Part shown: in pieces, positions 7,919 through 14,647 of the stretch | Layout of the letters: each line of letters opens with the position of its first letter | Numbering within the stretch: position 1 is the stretch's first letter | Position numbers and translations under genes: made by a program | Origin: an uncultured Clostridia bacterium | GTDB taxonomy: Bacteria; Bacillota; Clostridia; UBA1381 | Assembly (NCBI GenBank): GCA_934486495.1 | Contig: CAKSPW010000056.1 | Location: 1 to 14,647, forward strand | Length of the DNA stretch: 14,647 nt | Direction of reading: 5' to 3' | The notes under the pieces: model-generated | Told to the model about the DNA's origin: nothing | Seen by the model: the letters and a program-made list of their open reading frames with translations, nothing else | Databases searched by the model: none

Positions 7919-8746
7919 TTATACCGCAATGGGTATTTTATGTTTAAATTCGTTGTATTCATAGTCTTCAAGCCGAAAACTCGACGGTGTAAACTTATAA
8001 AAGTCATCAATATCGTCTATTATAAGCTTCGGTGCGTCATGGGGTGCGCCCGATATTATGTCCTCGATAATCGGAATATGCCTGTCATATATATGTGCGT
8101 CGGCTATAACGTGCACAAGCTCACCCGCCTTAAGTCCCGAACATTTTGCCATCATATGCAAAAGAACGGCATATTGACACACGTTCCAATTGTTTGCGGC
8201 AAGCATATCCTGTGAGCGCTGATTTAAAATTCCGTTCAGTGTATCTCCCGAAACGTTAAATGTCATCGAGTATGCGCACGGATACAAATTCATCTCCGAC
8301 AAATCGGCATGATTATATATATTTGTCATTATTCTGCGGCTTGCCTTGTTATGCTTAAGGTCGTACAAAACCCTGTCAACCTGGTCAAAATCTCCGTCAC
8401 TGTAATGATTTACAATACCGAGCTGATAACCGTACGCCTTTCCTATCGAGCCGTTTTCGTCTGCCCACTCATCCCAAATATGACTGTTTAAATCAGCTAC
8501 GTTATTGGACTTTTTCTGCCAAATCCACAAAAGCTCGTCTATCGCACTTTTTAAATACGTTCTTCTGAGAGTAAGGATAGGGAACTCCTCGGCAAGATTA
8601 TATCTGTTTACAATTCCGAACTTCTTTATCGTATGCGCCGGTGTTCCGTCCTCCCACCTCGGTCTGACATCCAAATCCTTGTCGGAATATCCGTTGTCTA
8701 TTATATCTCTGCAATTTTTAATAAATATGTTATCCGCAATACTCAT
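7919..8746 (-). CDS. thyA: Thymidylate synthase, Bacillus ThyA type
   Basis: Methylates dUMP to dTMP using methylene-tetrahydrofolate. With the start used here it is 275 residues, the usual size for this type. Seen: the N-terminal DVRPRWEDGTPAHT block (26-39), LLWIWQ (72-77), IWDEWA (90-95), the arginine pair SRRI (136-139), the catalytic cysteine in LYPCAYSMTF (Cys157), QRSQDM (176-181), NVCQYAVLL (188-196) and ADAHIYDRH (215-223). It ends in IPIAV, the conserved AV terminus. The usual GxPFN after the dUMP-binding arginine reads AANNWN here. The ATG at 8746 follows AAGGAAAG with six bases between. A longer TTG reading from 8800 would overlap the exporter gene and lacks a good site. No folA is adjacent; the exporter precedes it by 31 bases. 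Confidence 0.95.
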   Translation of the reverse strand: MSIADNIFIKNCRDIIDNGYSDKDLDVRPRWEDGTPAHTIKKFGIVNRYNLAEEFPILTLRRTYLKSAIDELLWIWQKKSNNVADLNSHIWDEWADENGSIGKAYGYQLGIVNHYSDGDFDQVDRVLYDLKHNKASRRIMTNIYNHADLSEMNLYPCAYSMTFNVSGDTLNGILNQRSQDMLAANNWNVCQYAVLLHMMAKCSGLKAGELVHVIADAHIYDRHIPIIEDIISGAPHDAPKLIIDDIDDFYKFTPSSFRLEDYEYNEFKHKIPIAV

Positions 8747-8777
8747 TTTGCACTTTCCTTTCCAAATGGCATAAAGC

Positions 8778-10424
8778 TTATTTAAATCTTCCGTAATCAA
8801 TCACCTTATCGCAAAATTCAAAGGCTGCCTTTTTATGCGATATTATTATAACCGTTTTATCCGTCATTTTTTTAAGAGTTGACAAAAGCTCCTCCTCAGT
8901 CTGCTCGTCAAGTGCCGAGGTCGACTCGTCAAGAAGCAAAATCGGCGCATTATACAAAAGCGCACGGGCAATTGAAATTCGCTGAACCTGTCCCTCGGAA
9001 AGGCCCAATCCCTTTTCTCCAAGCTCCGTATCGAGCCCGTCGGGCAATGATTTCACATAATCCCATATCTGCGCAAGAGTCATTGCGTGTATTATCTCCT
9101 CATCGGTTGCGTCCTTTTTGCCGAAAGCAACGTTTTCTCTTATACTTCCCGACAAAATCAGATTACCCTGCGGAACGTATGCAAAAAGCTCTCTCGTTGC
9201 ATAACCCACATCGACCTCGCCGTCATCCGTTTTTATGTAAATTCTGCCGCTGTCGGGAGACATTATCCCAAGCATCAGCTTAATCGCCGTGCTCTTTCCT
9301 ATTCCCGACTCACCGCCTATAACTACAAACTCACCCTTTTTTATATCAAACGATGCATTTTTCAAAACGGGCTTTTCCGGCTCATATCCGAAGCACACGT
9401 TATCGAAAACAATTGACTGCGTTTTTTCGTATGAGTTAAATGTACTTCCCGACGTTTGCTCCTCGGGCATATTTTCAAGCTCCATTATACGCTCGACCGA
9501 CGCACTTACAGAAAACATCTGCGGTATCATAGATGAAATATCACGAAACGGCGTCTGAATTTTTCCGACAAGCTGGAGCATTGCCGTAACCGTACCGAAT
9601 TGCATAAGTCCGACCGATATTTTATACGCTCCGTATGCAAGCGCAAAATAATAGCCTGCATTAAAAGCAAGATACATACAAATGTTTGCAAGAATTGAAA
9701 TTTTAACTCTCTTAAGCTTAAGCTTATATGTGTTTCTTTGCAGCTGCTCGCTCTTATCGAGAATATCCGTTTCGTTGCTGAACGATTTGATAACAAGAAT
9801 ATTTTGCAGCATCTCCTGCATAAACGACCTTGTTTTTCCGTCCGCAAGCTGGCAATCCTTATGAAGCTGCTTAAATCTTTTTGAGTAAAGACGTGCGCAC
9901 AAAATCAAAACCGGGCCGACAAGAAGAATAAGCACGGCAAAAAATCTGTCAAGATTAAAAAGTATTATAAATCCGCCGATTATGCTTGTAAGCAAAAGGC
10001 ATATATTCGGAACGATTGATATAATTCCGCCGATTATTACATTTATATCGCTTGTGAGCCTGTTTAATAGTTCGCCCGAATGATATTTTGTAACGGACAT
10101 ATAATCCTTTGTGATAAGCGTTTTAAAAACACTTTTTTTCAGCTCAATGTCAAGCTTTGCATTCGCCTGTACGTTTACAAAGCTTATTGAAATTTGAAGC
10201 GCAAGCTGTATCAAAAGAAGCGTCACAAGCTCAACGCACGCATTTATCAGATTTCCGTCCGTCTGATGCGTTGCAATATCGATTATATTCTTTGACGCCA
10301 AGGTAAATCTCAGCGACAAAAGAGATATACTTGTTGCAAGCACCGTAAGAATTATGACCGATACAAGACTTTTCCGTCCGTTTTTCACAATCCATCCGAC
10401 AGAGCCGAATTTTATTTTTTTCAA
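8778..10424 (-). CDS. ABC exporter half-transporter (fused membrane and ATPase domains)
   Basis: A 548-residue exporter of the MsbA/BmrA architecture, expected to dimerise in the cytoplasmic membrane. Hydrophobic segments lie at about 18-40, 62-84, 128-156, 160-178, 242-268 and 270-290. The ATPase domain follows from about 338: Walker A GESGIGKST (371-379), Q-loop YVPQG (Gln419), signature LSEGQ (475-479), Walker B ILLLDE (495-500) and H-loop SH (His530). The signature has E in place of the first G of LSGGQ, a variant also met in other exporters; the catalytic glutamate is kept. Substrate unknown. The start is TTG at 10424, overlapping the ABC-F TGA in TTGA. GGGGAG, inside the ABC-F gene, sits eight bases upstream, so translation is probably coupled. 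No nearby in-frame ATG offers an alternative. Confidence 0.93.
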   Translation of the reverse strand: MKKIKFGSVGWIVKNGRKSLVSVIILTVLATSISLLSLRFTLASKNIIDIATHQTDGNLINACVELVTLLLIQLALQISISFVNVQANAKLDIELKKSVFKTLITKDYMSVTKYHSGELLNRLTSDINVIIGGIISIVPNICLLLTSIIGGFIILFNLDRFFAVLILLVGPVLILCARLYSKRFKQLHKDCQLADGKTRSFMQEMLQNILVIKSFSNETDILDKSEQLQRNTYKLKLKRVKISILANICMYLAFNAGYYFALAYGAYKISVGLMQFGTVTAMLQLVGKIQTPFRDISSMIPQMFSVSASVERIMELENMPEEQTSGSTFNSYEKTQSIVFDNVCFGYEPEKPVLKNASFDIKKGEFVVIGGESGIGKSTAIKLMLGIMSPDSGRIYIKTDDGEVDVGYATRELFAYVPQGNLILSGSIRENVAFGKKDATDEEIIHAMTLAQIWDYVKSLPDGLDTELGEKGLGLSEGQVQRISIARALLYNAPILLLDESTSALDEQTEEELLSTLKKMTDKTVIIISHKKAAFEFCDKVIDYGRFK

Positions 10425-12037
10425 ATACTCATCTCCCCGTGCTTCATTTCGATATATTCGTCAAACGTACAGCGGCGGTCCGTAATCGAGCCGTCTGCAT
10501 TTATTTCAATAATCCTGTTTGCAACGGTCTGAATAAATTCATGGTCATGAGATGAAAAAATAACATTGCCCTTAAATGCCGTAAGACCGTTGTTCACCGC
10601 CGTTATAGACTCAAGGTCAAGATGGTTTGTAGGCTGATCGAGAATTAAAACGTTTGATCCGAAAAGCATCATACGTGACAGCATACATCTGACCTTTTCG
10701 CCGCCCGACAAAACACGAACCTCTTTGAAAACGTCCTCACCCGAGAAAAGCATTCTGCCCAAAAATCCGCGCAGATACGACTCTGACTGTGTTTCAAAGG
10801 TATCAGCCGTATACTGTCTGAGCCAATCGATAAGATTTAATCGGCAGTCGTCAAAAAAGCTTGAGTTATCCTTTGGGAAATAGCTTCTTGATGTACTTAT
10901 GCCCCACTTAACGGTTCCCTCGTAATCCTCATCGTTTTCCGCAAGTATCTCCATAAGCGCCGTAACCGCTATCTCATTTTGACCGATAACGGCTATTTTA
11001 TCGTCCTTGTTTAAGCTAAACGATATATTGTTCAGCACATTTTCTCCGCCTATCGTCTTTGTCAGAGAATCAACCGTCAAAATATCACGGCCTACCTCCC
11101 TGTCCTGCTCAAACCCGACAAACGGATATCTTCTCGATGATGTGGGCAGCTCCTCCACAGTCAGCTTGTCAAGCATTTTCTTTCTGCTTGTAGCCTGCTT
11201 TGACTTTGATTTATTCGCCGAGAATCGCTGAATAAAGCTTTGAAGCTCCTTAATCTTCTCCTCGGCCTTTTTATTCTGCTGCTTAATCATTCTCTCTATA
11301 AGCTGGCTCGACTCGTACCAAAATTCGTAGTTGCCTACATACATTTTAATCTTTGTATAATCTATATCTACAATATGCGTACACACCATGTTAAGAAAAT
11401 ATCTGTCATGCGACACAACAAGCACCGTGCCGGGATAATTGACTATAAACTCCTCAAGCCACTCCACAGCATTTATATCAAGATGGTTTGTAGGCTCGTC
11501 CAAAAGAACGATATCGGGATTTCCGAAAAGCGCCTGCGCAAGAAGTATTTTAACCTTTTCCTTTGCGCCGAATTCGCTCATCTGCATATACATAACGCCC
11601 TCATCGAGTCCCAAGCCCTGAATAAGTCTTGATGCGTTCGACTCTGCCTCCCAGCCGTCCATTTCGGCAAACTCACTCTCGAGCTCCGCCGCACGCAAGC
11701 CGTCCTCATCGTCGAAATCTTCTTTTTCGTAAAGCGCATCCTTTTCCTTCATTATATCGTAAAGCTTTTTATTTCCCATAATAACCGCATCCAAAACGGT
11801 TTTATCATCATACGCAAAATGGTCTTGCTTAAGAACGGACATTCTGCAATTCGGCGCAACGGAAACTTCTCCGCTTGTCGGCTCAAGCTCACCCGAGAGA
11901 ATTTTTAAGAATGTGGATTTACCCGCACCGTTCGCACCTATTATACCGTAGCAGTTCCCCGATGTGAATTTTAAGTTGACGTCGGAAAACAAATTTGTTC
12001 CGCTGAAATTTAAGCTTACATTTGTTACTGTTATCAT
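10421..12037 (-). CDS. ABC-F family ATPase, YkpA/YbiT type
   Basis: A 538-residue soluble protein with two ATPase domains and no membrane segments. ABC-F proteins bind the ribosomal E site and adjust translation; some protect against antibiotics, but this subtype is mainly a housekeeping one. Domain 1: Walker A GANGAGKST (34-42), signature position MSEFGAKEK (153-161), Walker B IVLLDEPTNHLD (176-187), His210. A charged linker spans about 240-310. Domain 2: the Walker A position reads IGQNEIAVTAL (351-361) with no GK(S/T), the signature LSGGEK (443-448) is intact, Walker B reads ILDQPTNHLD (465-474) with Gln468 for the usual Glu, and His497 is kept. Thus one composite site looks complete and the other degenerate. 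The WGISTSRSYFPKD segment is typical of YkpA relatives. The ATG at 12037 has AGGAG upstream. It is the first gene of its unit. Confidence 0.93.
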   Translation of the reverse strand: MITVTNVSLNFSGTNLFSDVNLKFTSGNCYGIIGANGAGKSTFLKILSGELEPTSGEVSVAPNCRMSVLKQDHFAYDDKTVLDAVIMGNKKLYDIMKEKDALYEKEDFDDEDGLRAAELESEFAEMDGWEAESNASRLIQGLGLDEGVMYMQMSEFGAKEKVKILLAQALFGNPDIVLLDEPTNHLDINAVEWLEEFIVNYPGTVLVVSHDRYFLNMVCTHIVDIDYTKIKMYVGNYEFWYESSQLIERMIKQQNKKAEEKIKELQSFIQRFSANKSKSKQATSRKKMLDKLTVEELPTSSRRYPFVGFEQDREVGRDILTVDSLTKTIGGENVLNNISFSLNKDDKIAVIGQNEIAVTALMEILAENDEDYEGTVKWGISTSRSYFPKDNSSFFDDCRLNLIDWLRQYTADTFETQSESYLRGFLGRMLFSGEDVFKEVRVLSGGEKVRCMLSRMMLFGSNVLILDQPTNHLDLESITAVNNGLTAFKGNVIFSSHDHEFIQTVANRIIEINADGSITDRRCTFDEYIEMKHGEMSI

Positions 12038-12065
12038 ATTTTACTCCTAAATTTTAAAAAAATAC

Positions 12066-12094
12066 TTGACTAAACAATAAAATTATACTATAAT
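12066..12094 (+). promoter_or_regulatory. Sigma-A promoter for nfo and alpha-galactosidase
   Basis: TTGACT (12066-12071), a 17-base spacer and a perfect TATAAT (12089-12094). Transcription should start near 12101, leaving a 70-base leader to the nfo ATG at 12171, whose ribosome binding site is GGAAGGGG (12153-12160). The element overlaps the oppositely directed promoter almost completely. Confidence 0.85.
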
Positions 12095-12110
12095 ATAAGT
12101 AATTTTGCAA
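12082..12110 (-). promoter_or_regulatory. Sigma-A promoter for the ABC-F operon
   Basis: Reading leftward, TTGCAA (12110-12105), exactly 17 bases, then a perfect TATAAT (12087-12082). Start near 12075 and a leader of about 38 bases to the ABC-F ATG at 12037. Its -10 box is separated by a single base (12088) from the -10 box of the rightward promoter. Confidence 0.8.
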
Positions 12111-12138
12111 GCGTTTCGGCAAAAATTGTGAAATAACA

Positions 12139-12153
12139 CGAAAAATTTTTTCG
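12139..12153. repeat. Short A/T inverted repeat in the nfo leader
   Basis: CGAAAAA and TTTTTCG form a perfect inverted repeat around position 12146, ending on the first base of the nfo ribosome binding site. As RNA it would be a weak hairpin beside that site; as DNA it could be a small operator. Nothing else supports either role. Confidence 0.3.
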
Positions 12154-12170
12154 GAAGGGGAATACAATAT

Positions 12171-13013
12171 ATGTTTACAATAGGCTGTCATCTGTCCGCA
12201 TCAAAAGGATATGCTCATATGGCAAACGAGGCGGAGCAAATCGGCGCAAACACATTTCAGTTTTTTACAAGAAATCCTCGTGGCGGAAGCGTAAAGGCTC
12301 TTGACATGGCGGATGTTGAAAAATTCCTGTCAATTTCAAAGGATTTGGGCATTAACGTTATACTTGCCCATGCGCCGTATACGCTAAACGGCTGCTCGGC
12401 AGATGAAAAAATCAGGGCATTTGCTCAAAACACAATGAAGGACGATATTCAGCGGCTGGAGAAAACGCCGGGAAATCTTTATAACTTTCATCCCGGCAGC
12501 CATGTAGGGCAGGGCGTTGAGGTCGGTATAGGATATATTGCCGATATGCTCAACAACTCTCTCTTTGAAGGCATGACAACAACGGTACTGCTTGAAACAA
12601 TGGCAGGCAAGGGCAGTGAAATCGGCAGAACATTCGAGGAGCTGCGTGCAATTATAGACAGAGTTGATTTAAACGAGCATTTGGGAGTATGCCTTGACAC
12701 GTGTCACGTTTATGACGCAGGATATGATATTGTCGGAAATCTTGACGGCGTGCTTGAGGAATTTGACAAGATTATCGGGCTTTCACGGCTTAAAGCAATT
12801 CATATAAACGATTCTAAAAATCCGTTTGAAAGCCATAAAGACAGGCATGAAAAAATAGGCGAGGGCAGCATCGGAAAAGACGCCTTTGAAAGAATAATAA
12901 ATCATAAATGCTTAAAAAATATTCCCTTCTATCTTGAAACTCCGAACGATTTGGACGGATATGCAAAGGAAATAGAGCTTTTAAAAAATTTATATAAAGG
13001 CGGTGCAAACTAA
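12171..13013 (+). CDS. nfo: Endonuclease IV (AP endonuclease)
   Basis: Cuts DNA 5' to abasic sites in base-excision repair using three zinc ions. The 280-residue length is standard. All nine metal ligands known from E. coli Nfo have matching residues: His67 (AHAPY), His107 (FHPGSH), Glu142 (LLET), Asp176 and His179 (CLDTCH), His211 (IHIND), Asp224 and His226 (KDRH) and Glu256 (YLETP). The N-terminal GCHLSASKGY is also typical. The ATG at 12171 is the first codon of the rightward unit, with GGAAGGGG ten bases upstream. Its TAA shares one base with the next gene's ATG (TAATG), so the galactosidase is almost certainly translated from the same message. No SOS-type operator was recognised upstream. 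Confidence 0.98.
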   Translation: MFTIGCHLSASKGYAHMANEAEQIGANTFQFFTRNPRGGSVKALDMADVEKFLSISKDLGINVILAHAPYTLNGCSADEKIRAFAQNTMKDDIQRLEKTPGNLYNFHPGSHVGQGVEVGIGYIADMLNNSLFEGMTTTVLLETMAGKGSEIGRTFEELRAIIDRVDLNEHLGVCLDTCHVYDAGYDIVGNLDGVLEEFDKIIGLSRLKAIHINDSKNPFESHKDRHEKIGEGSIGKDAFERIINHKCLKNIPFYLETPNDLDGYAKEIELLKNLYKGGAN

Positions 13014-14647
13014 TGGCAATATCATTTAAAGACAACAAATTCCATTTAACCGGCGGCTCTATGAGCTATATTATAATGATAGGCTCGGGCGGCGATATTC
13101 TTAATCTGTATTTCGGAAAAAGCGTAGATGCAGACGATATGTTCTTACCTCAGAAAGCCCAGGCAACATTCGGGTGTGAAGACCCTACAGGTGTACGCAA
13201 TTATTCGATAAGCGTTGCTCCGCTTGAATATCCGTCGGCAGGTGCAGGCGATTTCAGAAGCCCGGCATATGAAATAAGAACAGACAGCGGTATGCAAACA
13301 CCGTCAATCAAATACGTAAGTCATGAAATTATAAAAGGCAAACCGCCGATTCCGGGACTGCCGTCCGTATATACCGAAAACGACGACGAGGCGCAAACTC
13401 TTATTATCACCGCCGCAGACAAAAACGCCGGAATTGAAGTATTGCTTTTCTATACAATATTTGAAAACCTGAATGTTATTTGCCGCCATGCGGAAATTAA
13501 AAACATATCAAGACCGTTTATATACCTCAACAATGCTCAAAGCGTAAGCTATGACTTCCCCGCCGGCGAATATGAATATCTTCACTTAGAGGGTGCATGG
13601 GCAAGGGAAAAGCACGCCGAGGTAAATCCCGTTCACAAGGGTACTCAAGGCTTTGAGTCAAGACGCGGTGCGTCGGGACACACAGAAAATCCGTTTATTG
13701 CATTCTTTGAAAAGGGCGCAAACGAGGATTTCGGAAACGTATACGGAATTTCACTTGTATACAGCGGAAATCATAAGTTTAACATAGAGGTCGGCGCACA
13801 TGAATCCGTACGTGTTCAGGCAGGAATTAATCCGTTCTGCTTTTCGTACAGGCTCGAAAAGGGAGAAAGTTTTACAACTCCCGAAGCCGTTACGGTATAT
13901 TCGGAAAACGGATTTGCAAAGATGTCGCAAACATTCCACAAGCTGTACAGAACACGTCTTTGCAGAGGAAAATACCGTGACAGCGCACGGCCTATACTTA
14001 TAAACAATTGGGAGGCAACATACTTTAATTTTAACAAAGACAAGCTTCTCTCGATTGCCGATTACGCACAAAAAATCGGCCTTGAGCTTTTTGTGCTCGA
14101 TGACGGCTGGTTCGGCAAAAGAGATGACGATACGACCTCTCTGGGCGATTGGTTTGTAAACACGGAAAAGCTCGGCTGTACCATATCAACTCTCGCCGAT
14201 GAGCTCAATAAAAGAGGTCTTAAATTCGGTCTTTGGTTTGAGCCTGAAATGATTTCGGAAAAGAGTGAATTGTACAAATCGCATCCCGAATGGGCAATTC
14301 ATGTGCCGGGTGTTATTCCGCAGGTAGGCAGACAGCAGCTTATTTTGGACTATACCCGCCCCGAAGTAAGAGATTACATAGTAAAGGCTGTATCGGATGT
14401 ACTCTCAAGCGCAAATATAGAGTATGTCAAGTGGGATATGAACAGAAACATGAGCGATGCATATTCGCAAGCGCTTCCTCCCGAACGTCAGGGAGAGTTT
14501 TATCACAGATATATACTCGGTCTTTATGACGTTCTCGACAGAATAACAGGCGCATTTCCGAACATTTTATTCGAAGGATGCAGCGGAGGCGGCGGAAGAA
14601 ACGATCCCGGTATGCTCTATTATATGCCTCAAAACTGGGCAAGCGAC
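13013..14647 (+). CDS. Alpha-galactosidase, GH36 family, 3' end outside the window
   Basis: Removes terminal alpha-1,6-galactose from raffinose-type sugars and similar substrates. The first 545 residues are present of a family of about 730. Seen: an N-terminal beta-sandwich (to about 320), then the catalytic barrel with INNWEATYF (330-338), LFVLDDGWFGKRDD (359-372), LWFEPEM (407-413), the nucleophile in YVKWDMNRN (Asp475), FEGCSGGGGR (520-529) and GMLYYMPQNWASD. The last residue, Asp545, falls exactly at the window edge and corresponds to the family acid/base aspartate. No signal peptide (MAISFKDNKF), so it is cytoplasmic and needs imported sugar. The ATG at 13013 overlaps the nfo stop by one base, with AAAGGCGGTG upstream. 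No sugar transporter or regulator lies on the left; any would be beyond the right edge. Confidence 0.95.
   Translation, partial: MAISFKDNKFHLTGGSMSYIIMIGSGGDILNLYFGKSVDADDMFLPQKAQATFGCEDPTGVRNYSISVAPLEYPSAGAGDFRSPAYEIRTDSGMQTPSIKYVSHEIIKGKPPIPGLPSVYTENDDEAQTLIITAADKNAGIEVLLFYTIFENLNVICRHAEIKNISRPFIYLNNAQSVSYDFPAGEYEYLHLEGAWAREKHAEVNPVHKGTQGFESRRGASGHTENPFIAFFEKGANEDFGNVYGISLVYSGNHKFNIEVGAHESVRVQAGINPFCFSYRLEKGESFTTPEAVTVYSENGFAKMSQTFHKLYRTRLCRGKYRDSARPILINNWEATYFNFNKDKLLSIADYAQKIGLELFVLDDGWFGKRDDDTTSLGDWFVNTEKLGCTISTLADELNKRGLKFGLWFEPEMISEKSELYKSHPEWAIHVPGVIPQVGRQQLILDYTRPEVRDYIVKAVSDVLSSANIEYVKWDMNRNMSDAYSQALPPERQGEFYHRYILGLYDVLDRITGAFPNILFEGCSGGGGRNDPGMLYYMPQNWASD

Noticed and set aside
8746..8800. 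Longer ThyA reading starting at a TTG at 8800
   Set aside because: It would overlap the end of the exporter gene by 23 bases, has no good ribosome binding site, and adds residues absent from the family. The ATG at 8746 has AAGGAAAG at proper spacing.
8879..9283. 134-residue rightward open frame opposite the ABC exporter
   Set aside because: It is the antisense of the conserved ATPase domain, has no ribosome binding site and a composition typical of a shadow frame.
13751..14071. Leftward open frames opposite the alpha-galactosidase
   Set aside because: They lie across the conserved GH36 coding sequence and carry no initiation signals.
1..14647. Mobile element, phage, CRISPR or defence island
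   Set aside because: No transposase, integrase, repeat-spacer array, toxin-antitoxin pair or restriction gene was found; every large frame is a recognisable housekeeping family except the TPR protein.

Overview
The window looks like ordinary chromosome from a low-to-moderate GC Gram-positive anaerobe, most likely a member of the Clostridia. This rests on strong purine-rich ribosome binding sites (AGGAG, GGGAGG), use of TTG as well as ATG starts, textbook sigma-A promoters, a Bacillus-type ThyA, a DUF896/YnzC small protein (a Firmicutes family) and a YkpA/YbiT-type ABC-F protein. No RNA gene, CRISPR array, insertion sequence, phage gene or integrase was seen. There is no gene-free stretch longer than about 160 bases.

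Layout, left to right. Positions 1-6892 are a tightly packed leftward cluster. Read in transcription order it is a DUF896 protein (6892-6725), asnA (6684-5680), asnS (5651-4260), a membrane-anchored TPR protein (4132-3320), rarA (3289-2015) and lon (1990 to beyond the left edge). A near-consensus promoter at 6968-6940 drives it. Gaps are 24-40 bases except for a 127-base gap after asnS, which holds a GC-rich structured element. Positions 7053-12037 are a second leftward unit: an ABC-F ATPase (12037-10421), an ABC exporter (10424-8778, TTG start overlapping the ABC-F stop), thyA (8746-7919) and a YkuE-like metallophosphoesterase (7886-7053). From 12171 rightward lie nfo (endonuclease IV) and, overlapping it by one base, a GH36 alpha-galactosidase that runs off the right edge.

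The leftward ABC-F unit and the rightward nfo unit diverge from one 133-base region. It carries two consensus-like promoters arranged with perfect mirror symmetry about position 12088. They occupy the same DNA, so polymerase should not be able to use both at once.

Functional themes are housekeeping: asparagine synthesis and charging (asnA-asnS), replication-fork maintenance and protein quality control (rarA, lon), dTMP synthesis (thyA), base-excision repair (nfo) and alpha-galactoside breakdown. I found no convincing new multi-gene system. The items most worth a second look are the mirror-symmetric divergent promoter, the ABC-F protein in which one of its two composite ATP sites looks degenerate, and the structured element between asnS and the TPR gene.
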